A DNA stretch of 13,271 bases from Myxococcales bacterium UBA1660 (GTDB taxonomy: Bacteria > Myxococcota_A > Polyangia > Polyangiales > Houyiibacteriaceae). The notes under the pieces were generated by a model that made no database searches, was not told where the DNA came from, and saw nothing but the letters and a program-made list of their open reading frames with translations. The position numbers and the translations under genes are program-made. The stretch spans positions 13,509-26,779 of the forward strand of contig DCLA01000087.1 of NCBI GenBank assembly GCA_002320815.1. Direction: 5' to 3'. This document shows, piece after piece, positions 5,986-13,245 of the stretch; the first letter of the stretch is position 1, and every line of letters starts with the position of its first letter.

Positions 5986-8900
5986 TCAGCGCTCGGCGGC
6001 CCGCTCGCGCCCGCTGCGCAGCCGGCGGGCGAGCACCCGGACGATGGCGCGCATGGCGCGGGGGCGTCGCTCCATCAGCTCCTCGAAGTCCGCCGCGCGC
6101 AAGCGGAGCAGCACGGCGTCTTCGGTGACCACCGCGTCGGCGCTCCGGGCTTGGTGGTCCAGGAGCGCCAGCTCCCCGAAGAAGTCGGTGGACTCCATGG
6201 TGGCCAGGGTTCGCTCCCCGTCCCGGATGGCCACCGCGCCGCGCACCACGAGGTAGAGGTCCGCGCCGGGATCTCCTTGGGCGAAGACCAGGGTGCCCGC
6301 GGTCGGCTCCTCCTGCTCCACCCGCTGGGCCAGCTGGAGCACGTCGTCGCCGTCGAGCTCGTGGAACACCGGCACGCTGCGCAGGAACCGGATCCGCTCG
6401 TAGAGGGAGACCATGTGCTCGTCGTCGGGCCCTTCGACGTCCAGACGCGCGCCGTAGGCGACCCGGGCGCAGCGTCGCAGATGGTCGTCGCCCATGTCCA
6501 CGATCGCCACCCGGGGATCGGCGAGGGCCTCGTCGTCCAGGTACCCCAGGCGCCGCGCGGCCGCGACGCGCTCGCGGAGGCTGATGCGCTCGAAGAGGGG
6601 GACCACCCGGTCCGCGAGGTCCGCCTCGAGCCCCAGCGCGAGGAGCTCGGCCACGTGCGCGTCGCGCCGCGGCGAGCGCTGCCGGCGGCCGACCTCCACC
6701 GCGGTGACCAGCTTCTCTCGGCCTCGGAGGACCAGCGTGGCCAGGACGTCGGCTCGGGCCCGCTCCACCTGGAGATCCACCTCGTGGGCCAGGAACGCCA
6801 GCTCGCCCTCGACCTCCCAGTCGGGCACGCCGTCGTCGTGGGCCAGGCCGCCCAGCACCGAGAAGAGCCGATAGGCCCGGCGCAGCTCGGCCTCGGTGAG
6901 GGGCTGCACCTCCGCCGGCGTCAGCGGCGCGCGGTCGCCGAGAGCGATGGACTCGCCCAGCGCGTGCCGCGCCTCGCGGCGGATGGCCTGGTCCGGGTGC
7001 CGCAGGAGCTGGAGCACCAGCGCCTGCACCACCGGCGGCGCGTGGGCCCGGGCGATGCGGCTCGCCAGGCGGCTGATCGAGGCGCCCAGCCCCTCCGGCT
7101 CCGCTTCGGTCGCGCCGGTCTCGATGGCCACCAGGCACCGGGCCGCCGCGGGCGCGGTGCGGGGTCGCTTCAGCAGCAGCACCACCTCGGGCAGCAGGGG
7201 CAGGAGGCCGAGCCGGACCACGGCGCGCGCCGCCAGGAGCTGCGCGTCGGCGTCGTCGGAGCCCAGCCAGCGCTCCAGCCGGCCCAGGATCCCCCGCGCC
7301 TCGACGGCCTCCGGGGTGAGCGCCGCCAGGGCCGGGCCGAGGGAGTCCCGAGCCTCGAGGTGCGGAAGGAGCGCGGCGCCCAGGGCCTCGCCCTCGTGCC
7401 GACGTTCGGCCAAGGCGATGGCGGCCCGAGCGCCGAGGCTCGAGTCGGGGGCGACGCCGGCGAGGGCTTCCTCGCAGCCCTGGCGAGCCAGGGTGGCCAG
7501 CGCGGTCCGCCGTACGGGGTCGCTGGGCTCGGCGCCGAACGCCGCCGCCAGGCGGGCGCGCTGCGGTTCGTCCAAGGGGGCGCCCTCGAGGCCTCGCCAG
7601 CACTCGTCGCGGACCTCGTCGTGCGTGTGGGCGAGGCCCCCGAGGAGCAGCTCCGACTCCGGCTTCTCGCTCATCGCCAGCATCTCCGCGGCGAGGACGG
7701 CGCGGGCCGGATCGTCGCCGGCGAGCTCCTCGCCCAGGGCGCGCCGGGCGTCGTCGTCGAGGCGGGCGCTGCCGGGGATGGCGGTGCCCCCGAGGATGAG
7801 CCGCCGGGCATCGACGGCCGCGTGGAGCGCGTCGGTGTAGGTGGCGCGGACCCGGCGGGCGACCAGCCAGGCCATCGCGCCCGCGGTCCCGCAGGCCAAC
7901 GCCGCCGCCCAGCGGGTGGCGAGGCCGTCGGGCCAGGCGGCGAGGCCGAGCGCGGCGACCGCGTAGGCGGCGGGGGCGAGGACCCCGCGGATCGCGGACT
8001 TCGCCTGGGACCGGCGCACGTTCGACAAGGGCGTCTGGAGCTGCTCCGACGAGGGCGCCCAGACCGACTGCTTGAGGATGCGCCCGGTGCCCCGGAGGAA
8101 GACCGCGGTCAGCAGACCCGGGACGGCCGCCGCCCCCAACGCGGCCAGGGCGACCGCGCCCGGCGCGAGCAGCAGGCTCCGGGTGGTCCCCAGACGCTCG
8201 AGCACGCGCCCCGCGGGACCGCTCAGGAGCAAGAGTCCGATGGCGCTGGTGGCGCCGTAGTAGCGACCGAAGAACGCGCTGATGTGCTCCTTGCCGGCCG
8301 GCCCGGTGCCCAGCTCGCTCTGGGCGGTGGCCATCAGGTGGAAGTCCATGAGCTGCTCGGTGCAGAGCATGAGGGTCGCCAGCAGCGCCACGAGGCGCAT
8401 CAAGGGATCGCCCAGCACATAGCCGAAGCCCTCGCGCCAGCTCTGCAGGAGGTCGAGGCGCTTGCGACCGGCGCGCGCGTCGGGGTCCAGGTCTGCCCGC
8501 ACGATGAGCCGGAGGACCACCCCGGTCCCGGTGAGAGCCACGGCGGCGAAGGTGAGCAGCTCGGGCGCGCCGACGGCGTGGGAGAGCGGGGCCACCGCGA
8601 ACCCGCCCAAGGTCCAGGCGGCGCCGGCGCCCATCCCGGCCACCGGGAGCAGCCGCCGGGCGGTGCGCGCGTCGGTGGCGGCGGTGGCCACCGACCAGAT
8701 CTGGATCAGCAGGACGCCACTCGCGGCCTCGATGAAGACGTAGGTGGCGAAGGGGAGCCAGCGGCCGGCGCCCTCGGCGATGACCGTCTCCGGGTAGAAC
8801 CAGTAGGCGGCGCGCAGCCCCAGGAAGAGCAGGGCGGCGCCGATCACCGAAGCGGTCGCCAGCCGCGCCGGACCCAGCCGCGGCGCCAGGCTCACGGCCA

Positions 8901-9105
8901 GCGAACTCGAGGTGGCCAGCACCAGCGCGCTCACCGCGAAGGCCCAGGGGATCGCGTCGCGCTCGTAGGCGCTCAGGAAGAGACCGCTCTGAGCCGCCTT
9001 GGCCACCACCAGCGCCAGGCCGAGGGTGAAGATGAGCAGCACGAGGCGGAGCGCGGTGGGACCGCGCCCGTCGGGGATCCCCAGCCAGCGCCGGAGTCCG
9101 TCCAC
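5986..9105 (-). CDS. Nucleotide-transporter-like MFS protein fused to HEAT repeats and a cyclic-nucleotide-binding domain
   Basis: A 1039-aa three-part protein. Residues 15-420 hold about ten to twelve membrane segments resembling ATP/ADP translocase (Npt/NTT) family carriers. Residues 440-860 are helical Ala/Leu/Arg-rich repeats (for example VRRTALATLARQG and IRREARHALGES) that look like HEAT repeats. Residues 908-1030 are a Crp-type cNMP domain whose phosphate cassette FGELALLDHQARSAD (976-990) has Glu978 and Arg987 in canonical spacing, so ligand binding is plausible; no DNA-binding helix follows. A cytosolic sensor controlling a membrane carrier is the likely design, but neither cargo nor ligand is known. 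Translation starts at GTG 9105-9103 immediately after the TGA of the cytochrome gene (TGAGTG), the first possible start, implying translational coupling. Domain identity is sound; true nucleotide transport is uncertain. Confidence 0.85.
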   Translation of the reverse strand: MDGLRRWLGIPDGRGPTALRLVLLIFTLGLALVVAKAAQSGLFLSAYERDAIPWAFAVSALVLATSSSLAVSLAPRLGPARLATASVIGAALLFLGLRAAYWFYPETVIAEGAGRWLPFATYVFIEAASGVLLIQIWSVATAATDARTARRLLPVAGMGAGAAWTLGGFAVAPLSHAVGAPELLTFAAVALTGTGVVLRLIVRADLDPDARAGRKRLDLLQSWREGFGYVLGDPLMRLVALLATLMLCTEQLMDFHLMATAQSELGTGPAGKEHISAFFGRYYGATSAIGLLLLSGPAGRVLERLGTTRSLLLAPGAVALAALGAAAVPGLLTAVFLRGTGRILKQSVWAPSSEQLQTPLSNVRRSQAKSAIRGVLAPAAYAVAALGLAAWPDGLATRWAAALACGTAGAMAWLVARRVRATYTDALHAAVDARRLILGGTAIPGSARLDDDARRALGEELAGDDPARAVLAAEMLAMSEKPESELLLGGLAHTHDEVRDECWRGLEGAPLDEPQRARLAAAFGAEPSDPVRRTALATLARQGCEEALAGVAPDSSLGARAAIALAERRHEGEALGAALLPHLEARDSLGPALAALTPEAVEARGILGRLERWLGSDDADAQLLAARAVVRLGLLPLLPEVVLLLKRPRTAPAAARCLVAIETGATEAEPEGLGASISRLASRIARAHAPPVVQALVLQLLRHPDQAIRREARHALGESIALGDRAPLTPAEVQPLTEAELRRAYRLFSVLGGLAHDDGVPDWEVEGELAFLAHEVDLQVERARADVLATLVLRGREKLVTAVEVGRRQRSPRRDAHVAELLALGLEADLADRVVPLFERISLRERVAAARRLGYLDDEALADPRVAIVDMGDDHLRRCARVAYGARLDVEGPDDEHMVSLYERIRFLRSVPVFHELDGDDVLQLAQRVEQEEPTAGTLVFAQGDPGADLYLVVRGAVAIRDGERTLATMESTDFFGELALLDHQARSADAVVTEDAVLLRLRAADFEELMERRPRAMRAIVRVLARRLRSGRERAAER

Positions 9106-10698
9106 TCAGTTCGCCGTGGGGCGCGCGCCCCCGCTGCTCGCCATGGACCCGCTGGTGCCCGAACCGCCGCTGGACTCCCGAGCCCACTCGGGCGGTGGAC
9201 GGTTCGACCAGCGCGGTCGCCGCTCCGCCGGGGCCCGCAGCTCGCAGCCCTGGTTCTTCGCGATGGGGCCGTCGGGGACCAGGAAGCCGTCGGTGATGCC
9301 GGGCATCCCGGTGACCTCGGTGGGCCCGGGGCAGCCGGCGTCGATCCAGGCGCGCACCAGCGCGACCTCGTCGTCGGGGATCGAGGGGAGCCCCATGGGC
9401 ATGCCCGGCGGCCCGTCGGGGTGGGGCGGGCGCTCGTAGTCGGCGAAGGGCGGGACCCGGTCCCGACGCTCCTCGACCCGGCGGTCCATCATGGCCCGCA
9501 CCAGCGGCGGCAGCTCGCCCTCCGCGCGGGGCTCGAGCACCGAGTAGCGCTCGCCGGTGGCCCGATCGACGGCCCCGTGGACCAGGGTCTCGTAGGTGCG
9601 CATCGCCAACCCGCTGCCCGGCCAACCGAAGCCGCCCTCGTTACCCGGGCCCTGGTCCCGCTCGTGCTCGTTCATGTGGCAGTGGACGCAGATCCGGCCG
9701 AGCACCCGGTCCTTCACCTCCGCCCAACCCACGGCCCGATCCACCGGTGCCGGCGGGGTGGGCGCCGTGAAGTCGGGCATCGGGCGAAGCTCGGGATCCC
9801 CGTGGATCAGGAAGTCGGCCACTCGCTCGGCCTCGGCGTGGGTGAGCCCCATGTCGGGCATCCGGGTGCCTTCCTTCAGGAGCGCGGGATCCTCGATCCA
9901 GGCGACCAGGAGATCCCGGTGCATCCGCTGGCCGGCGAAGCGGAGGTTCGGCGCCAGGCGCGCGGGCATCCCGCCGTCGATCAGGTCCTGGGCCGTCTTG
10001 CCGGTGTCCAGGTTTCCGTAGGTGTGGCAGGTGGTGCAGCCCCGGCCGAGGAAGATCTGCTTCCCCTCGGCGATCGCCTCCGCGCTGGGCGCGTCGCCGG
10101 CCGCGGGCGCGGGGTTCGCGTAGGGGTCGGCGACCTCGGCGACGGCCGCGAAGTAGCGCACGATCGCGCGGCGGTCGGCCTCGGGGAGGTCCAGCCGGGG
10201 CATGGTCTCCTCCATCGCCGGCCGCAGGTCCCAGGGGTCCTGGAGGAACTCGTCGATCCATCGCGGGTCCAGGCGCCGGGCCACCGCGCTCAGGTCGGGG
10301 ACCTCCTGGTAATGGAAGATGTTGCGCTGGTAGCGCTGGAGGGTCTCTTCGCCGTAGCGAGAGGAGAGCATCTCGTAGTGTCGATGGCCGGGCTCGAGAC
10401 CCCCGATCCAGACGTGGCAGCTCACGCAGTGGTCCGCGCGGCCGGCCGGGGGGACCTCGTCGACCACGTGGCAGCGGGTGCACTCGTGCCGTTCCAGCGC
10501 CGCGCGGCCGGCGTCGAGGGCGCGGGTCCGGTCGGCCTCCGGCCAGTCGACGTGGTGTCGCGCGAGGATGGCGGCGGTGTCCGGAGGTGGGGGCGGCGCC
10601 GGCGGCGGCTCGGGGCTGGGATCGTCGGAGCAGGCGACCAGGGCGACGGCGCCGATCAGGAACGCGGCGGCGAGCACGGTGGTGGATCGGAGTCCCAC
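9106..10698 (-). CDS. Tetrahaem c-type cytochrome lipoprotein
   Basis: A 530-aa exported electron-transfer protein. The N-terminus (MGLRSTTVLAAAFLIGAVAL) ends in lipobox LVAC with Cys23 as lipid-anchored residue, followed by a Pro-rich spacer (29-39). Four CxxCH haem sites are visible: CTRCH 73-77, CVSCH 91-95, CTTCH 221-225 and CVHCH 337-341. MPRLDLPEADRRAIVRYF (Met166) and MPDMGLTHAEAERVADFL (Met280) are class I cytochrome c sixth-ligand regions, suggesting fused monohaem domains. The last 80 residues are Gly/Ser/Pro-rich. The GTG at 10698 is chosen because it begins the lipoprotein signal; the open frame runs on to 10929 but that lead has no signal character and overlaps the divergent kinase. 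First gene of the minus-strand cluster, with the transporter fusion starting on the next base. Redox partner unknown. Confidence 0.9.
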   Translation of the reverse strand: MGLRSTTVLAAAFLIGAVALVACSDDPSPEPPPAPPPPPDTAAILARHHVDWPEADRTRALDAGRAALERHECTRCHVVDEVPPAGRADHCVSCHVWIGGLEPGHRHYEMLSSRYGEETLQRYQRNIFHYQEVPDLSAVARRLDPRWIDEFLQDPWDLRPAMEETMPRLDLPEADRRAIVRYFAAVAEVADPYANPAPAAGDAPSAEAIAEGKQIFLGRGCTTCHTYGNLDTGKTAQDLIDGGMPARLAPNLRFAGQRMHRDLLVAWIEDPALLKEGTRMPDMGLTHAEAERVADFLIHGDPELRPMPDFTAPTPPAPVDRAVGWAEVKDRVLGRICVHCHMNEHERDQGPGNEGGFGWPGSGLAMRTYETLVHGAVDRATGERYSVLEPRAEGELPPLVRAMMDRRVEERRDRVPPFADYERPPHPDGPPGMPMGLPSIPDDEVALVRAWIDAGCPGPTEVTGMPGITDGFLVPDGPIAKNQGCELRAPAERRPRWSNRPPPEWARESSGGSGTSGSMASSGGARPTAN

Positions 10699-10774
10699 GG
10701 GCGACGAGGATACAACGCCGGGGGCTCGCGGCGATCTTCCGCAACTGGTACCACTCGCTTCGGGATGGATCTCG
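10699..10774. promoter_or_regulatory. Divergent promoter region between cytochrome and kinase genes
   Basis: Only 76 bp separate the two start codons, so expression of both is likely controlled here. Back-to-back -10-like boxes overlap: TATCCT on the minus strand (10712-10707) and TACAAC on the plus strand (10711-10716). Neither has a good -35 at normal distance. Placement follows from gene layout; the exact elements are weak. Confidence 0.3.
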
Positions 10775-12274
10775 ATGGCCGGCGGTGACCCTGCGCGCAT
10801 GGCCCTCGCCGACACGCTCGCGGGGGAACCGCTGGTGTCGGTCGACGGGTCCGGCGAGCGAGAGCGCGACGGAGCGCCGAGCGCCTTCCCGCCGCGGAGC
10901 TCCGATCGGCGCCAGGCCGAGGCGCTCATCGGCTGTCAGGTGGACCACTTCCACATCGAGTCGGTCCTCGGCGTCGGAGGCATGGGCACGGTCTACGGCG
11001 CCCAAGACACGAGCCTCGATCGGCCGGTGGCCCTGAAGATGTTGCGGGAGGTCTTCCGCAAGCCCGCGCACGAGGAGCGGCTGAAGCGCGAGGCCCGGGC
11101 TCAGGCGAAGCTCCAGAGCCCGCACGTGGTGGGGATCCACTACATCGGCCGGACCGGCTTCGTTCCCGACGGTCGATCCGAGCCCCCGCCGGGCGCCGAG
11201 CCGACCGAGCACGGGATGCTCTACTTCGCGATGGAGCGGATCGACGGCGGCTCCCTCGAGGCCGTGCTCGAGCGCGGCGAGACCCTGGAGCCCGAGGTCG
11301 CCCGACGCATGATGCTCCAGATCGCCCGGGGTCTGCGCGCGGCCCATCGCGCGGGGATCCTCCACCGGGACATCAAGCCCTCGAACATCCTGCGCGGCGC
11401 CGACGGCGTGGTGAAGATCGCCGACTTCGGACTGGCCAAGCCGGTCAGCGCCGAGGAGTCGATCCACGACGGGACCCTGGTGGGCAGCCCCTTCTACATG
11501 TCGCCGGAGCAGTGCCAGGGGGAGACCCTGGACCACCGCTCGGACATGTACTCCCTGGGCGCCACCTTCCATCACCTGCTCGGCGGCGAGCCGCCCTTCG
11601 GCGGGTCGTCGATCATGGAGGTCGTCCAGGGTCACCTGGGCGCCCCGGTCCCCACGCTGCCGCCGACGATTCCGCCCAAGCTCGCCCGGGTCATCGCGCG
11701 CCTCTTGGCCAAGGACCCCGCCGACCGCTACCCCGACCACGACGCGCTCATCGACGCCCTCAAGGCCGCCGCCCCCGAGCGGGCGCCCTACGCCGGCTTC
11801 TGGATCCGAGCCACGGCGACCCTGCTGGACACCATCGTCGCCGGCGTCCTCATCGCGCTGCTGGGTTGGTGGGGCATGATCCTCCACCTGGTCCACGTCA
11901 CCGCGGGCCACGCGACCCGCGGCCAGACGCTGGCCAAGTACCTCCTCAAGATCCAGGTCCGCCGCACCGACGGGCACCGCCTCGGCTGGGGCCGAGCCCT
12001 GGCCCGCACGGTGCTCTCCCTCTGGATGCCCCTGGTGGTCGGCATGGCCATCTTCGCCGCCTACGGCTTCGACGGCGTGGTCACGACGATCGAGCAACTC
12101 CGCATCGGCGAAGCCGGCCGCATGCAGACGGTGATCCTGTCCCTGGCCCTCGGGAACGGCCTGCTCAGCCTCCTCTACGGCGCGGGCCTGGCCCTGGCGG
12201 CGTTCCACCCCCAGAAGCGCAGCGTCCACGACCTGATCACCGGCACGGTGGTCCGCTACCGCCTACCGAGCTGA
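10775..12274 (+). CDS. Hanks-type Ser/Thr protein kinase with C-terminal RDD membrane domain
   Basis: A 499-aa membrane-anchored kinase. Residues 1-55 are a polar leader. The kinase domain (59-330) has the glycine loop GVGGMGTVYGA (66-76), Lys88 in VALK, LHRDIKPSN (196-204, catalytic Asp199), the metal-binding DFG (217-219), and GSPFYMSPEQ with RSDMYSLG for the activation segment and subdomain IX, so it should be active. Residues 337-499 are an RDD-type domain: FWIRATATLLDTIVAGVLIALLG (342-364), GQTLAKYLLKIQVRRTDG (383-400), further hydrophobic segments, and RSVHDLITGTVV near the end. Most bacterial kinases of this class carry PASTA, TPR or WD repeats instead. ATG 10775 is used, with a modest GGATGG upstream; ATG 10799 is possible. 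Divergent from the cytochrome operon, which encodes the PP2C phosphatase. Targets unknown. Confidence 0.92.
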   Translation: MAGGDPARMALADTLAGEPLVSVDGSGERERDGAPSAFPPRSSDRRQAEALIGCQVDHFHIESVLGVGGMGTVYGAQDTSLDRPVALKMLREVFRKPAHEERLKREARAQAKLQSPHVVGIHYIGRTGFVPDGRSEPPPGAEPTEHGMLYFAMERIDGGSLEAVLERGETLEPEVARRMMLQIARGLRAAHRAGILHRDIKPSNILRGADGVVKIADFGLAKPVSAEESIHDGTLVGSPFYMSPEQCQGETLDHRSDMYSLGATFHHLLGGEPPFGGSSIMEVVQGHLGAPVPTLPPTIPPKLARVIARLLAKDPADRYPDHDALIDALKAAAPERAPYAGFWIRATATLLDTIVAGVLIALLGWWGMILHLVHVTAGHATRGQTLAKYLLKIQVRRTDGHRLGWGRALARTVLSLWMPLVVGMAIFAAYGFDGVVTTIEQLRIGEAGRMQTVILSLALGNGLLSLLYGAGLALAAFHPQKRSVHDLITGTVVRYRLPS

Positions 12275-12514
12275 GCGCGAGGCGCAGGCGAACCGCGTAG
12301 GCGCGAGGCGCAGGCCCAGGCCGGATGCCCAGGCCCAGGCAGAATGCGCAGACCCAGGCGCAGGCCCAGGCCGGATGCCCAGGCCCAGGCCGGATGCCCA
12401 GGCCCAGGCCCAGGCAGAATGCGCAGGCCCAGGCGCAGACCTAGGCAGAATGCGCAGGCCCAGGCGCAGACCCAGGCCCAGCGCCCAAGGCTCGATGCGC
12501 AGGCGTAGGGCCAG
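12275..12514 (+). repeat. Modular array of 6-bp and 7-bp blocks (GCCCAG / GCCGGAT / GCAGAAT)
   Basis: The array starts on the base after the kinase stop. It opens with 13-bp units: GCGCGAGGCGCAG at 12275 and 12301 flanking GCGAACCGCGTAG at 12288. From 12314 to 12481 every base can be assigned to a hexamer (GCCCAG, GCGCAG, ACCCAG, ACCTAG) or a heptamer (GCCGGAT or GCAGAAT), with degenerate copies to 12514, including GCTCGAT at 12490. Larger duplications are visible: 12311-12340 equals 12361-12390, and 12412-12441 equals 12443-12472. The heptamers shift frame, arguing against a coding role. The complementary strand has many GGG runs and could form G-quadruplexes. Confidence 0.95.
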
Positions 12515-12633
12515 GCGTTTGTCCCCGACTTGCTTTGGGGACGCACTTGCCAACTTGCGCATCGGGTCGTCCACGTCGTCGTCGACGGTGCTTTGCGCAC
12601 TTCGTTGGCGCCCGCTCGATGGGACTCTCCGGC

Positions 12634-12698
12634 GCCAGCGCGTATCGCCAGCGCGCTTCGCCAGCGCGTATCGCCTGAGCGCTTCGCCAGCGCCTCTG
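12634..12698 (+). repeat. Five tandem 13-bp repeats
   Basis: Units begin at 12634, 12647, 12660, 12673 and 12686. Consensus GCCAGCGCG followed alternately by TATC (copies 1 and 3) or CTTC (copies 2 and 4); copies 1 and 3 are identical and the last copy is degenerate. The alternation implies growth by 26-bp duplications. The 13-bp period is shared with the start of the upstream array and with the repeats after the four-helix-bundle gene. Confidence 0.92.
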
Positions 12699-12904
12699 GG
12701 TGACCTTCTCGGCGCGTTGGCTTCGGACCTTGGGGCGGGGCTCGTCCTGCTGATGCGAGGGTGCCCTCGTGCTCGGCCGCGTCAAGGCTGCTTCGCCTGC
12801 GGCTCGCACCGCCTGCGGCGGCTTCGGCCTGGACCCGGCCTGCGCGCGAGGGCGGGCGGGCGATGCCAGGACGGCGGCGCAGGGCCGTCGTGCTCGGTGA
12901 GACC

Positions 12905-12911
12905 AGGAGGT
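12905..12911 (+). promoter_or_regulatory. Shine-Dalgarno of the four-helix-bundle gene
   Basis: AGGAGGT ends seven bases before ATG 12919 and four before the in-frame GTG 12916. This strong site after a long repeat tract is good evidence that the small gene is translated. Confidence 0.85.
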
Positions 12912-12918
12912 CTTCGTG

Positions 12919-13245
12919 ATGCGCGTGCGTACGGTTTCGGTTCAGATGGTTCGGGAGGTTCGAGCGGTGGTGGCGGCGTTGAAGGCTGAGGGCGACAGTG
13001 AGCTGGCGCAGCAGCTTCATCGGGCTTCACGGTCGGTGGCGTTGAACGTTGCCGAAGGGCTCGCGTTTACGCGGGGGGCTCGGCAGGCGAACCATTTGCG
13101 GGTGGCGCTCGGGTTGGCGCGGGAGTCGCTGATGTGCGTCGAGCTCGCGGTGGCGACTGGCGTGGTGGATGAAGCGGCGGCGTCGGAGGCTTGGCGGTTG
13201 GTGGACCGGGTCTGCCGGATGTTGTGGCGGTTGATGCGGGCGTAG
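12919..13245 (+). CDS. Four-helix-bundle protein (S23/Avd-like)
   Basis: A 108-aa, mostly helical protein without signal peptide. The second helix region ELAQQLHRASRSVALNVAEG (28-47) is the hallmark of the 23S rRNA intervening-sequence-protein/four-helix-bundle family, and HLRVALGLARESLMCVELAVATG (59-81) is its third helix. Length fits the family (about 110-120 aa). Members are encoded inside 23S rRNA intervening sequences, occur as Avd in diversity-generating retroelements, and are found as solitary genes of unknown role; a basic surface for nucleic-acid binding is reported for Avd. No 23S rRNA or reverse transcriptase is visible here. The ATG at 12919 or the GTG at 12916 could start it. It is bracketed by repeat arrays in opposite orientation, the nearest beginning on the base after its stop. 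Confidence 0.88.
   Translation: MRVRTVSVQMVREVRAVVAALKAEGDSELAQQLHRASRSVALNVAEGLAFTRGARQANHLRVALGLARESLMCVELAVATGVVDEAAASEAWRLVDRVCRMLWRLMRA

Larger units (their letters stand above)
12275..12918. other. Non-coding, repeat-dominated interval
   Basis: These 644 bases have no credible gene. They contain the modular 6/7-bp array, a GTCCCC...GGGGAC inverted repeat (12521-12526 with 12537-12542), the five-copy 13-bp tandem repeat, and a short CCGCC-TGC-GGCGG dyad (12809-12821). The motif GCTTCG or CTTCGCC recurs through 12655-12830. Open frames crossing this zone on both strands give low-complexity products and change frame within the repeats. No promoter for the four-helix-bundle gene was recognised. 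Confidence 0.7.

Noticed and set aside
5942..9625. A 1227-codon minus-strand frame overlapping the transporter and cytochrome
   Set aside because: Same strand but shifted frame; the product is Arg/Pro/Ala-rich low complexity, while the overlapping frame carries conserved motifs.
5872..10788. A 1638-codon open frame on the plus strand, the longest in the window
   Set aside because: It is antisense to the transporter and cytochrome genes, which have clear domains, haem motifs and a coupled start. Its product is rich in Gly, Arg, His and Gln with no recognisable domain; long stop-free antisense frames are expected at this G+C content.
9641..12229. An 862-codon minus-strand frame opposite the kinase
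   Set aside because: It is antisense to an intact kinase-RDD gene and then a frame-shifted shadow of the cytochrome.
12314..12514. CRISPR-like array
   Set aside because: Blocks are 6-7 bp and directly abutting, with no constant long repeat, no unique spacers and no cas genes.
12521..12542. GTCCCC/GGGGAC hairpin as intrinsic terminator of the kinase gene
   Set aside because: Six-base arms with a ten-base loop and no T-tract, about 250 bp past the kinase stop; too weak to call.
12375..12989. Plus-strand 204-codon frame through the repeat zone
   Set aside because: Low-complexity Arg/Pro product running into the four-helix-bundle gene in another frame; no ribosome site or domain.
12256..13020. 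Minus-strand frames (254, 103 and 122 codons) giving Gly-Leu/Ala-Trp repeat peptides
   Set aside because: They translate the 6/7-bp array, overlap the kinase end or the four-helix-bundle start, lack ribosome sites, and would lose frame with any heptamer gain or loss.
12919..13245. Diversity-generating retroelement (Avd-like protein near repeats)
   Set aside because: No reverse transcriptase, template repeat or variable-repeat target gene is visible in the window; only the fold family is shared.
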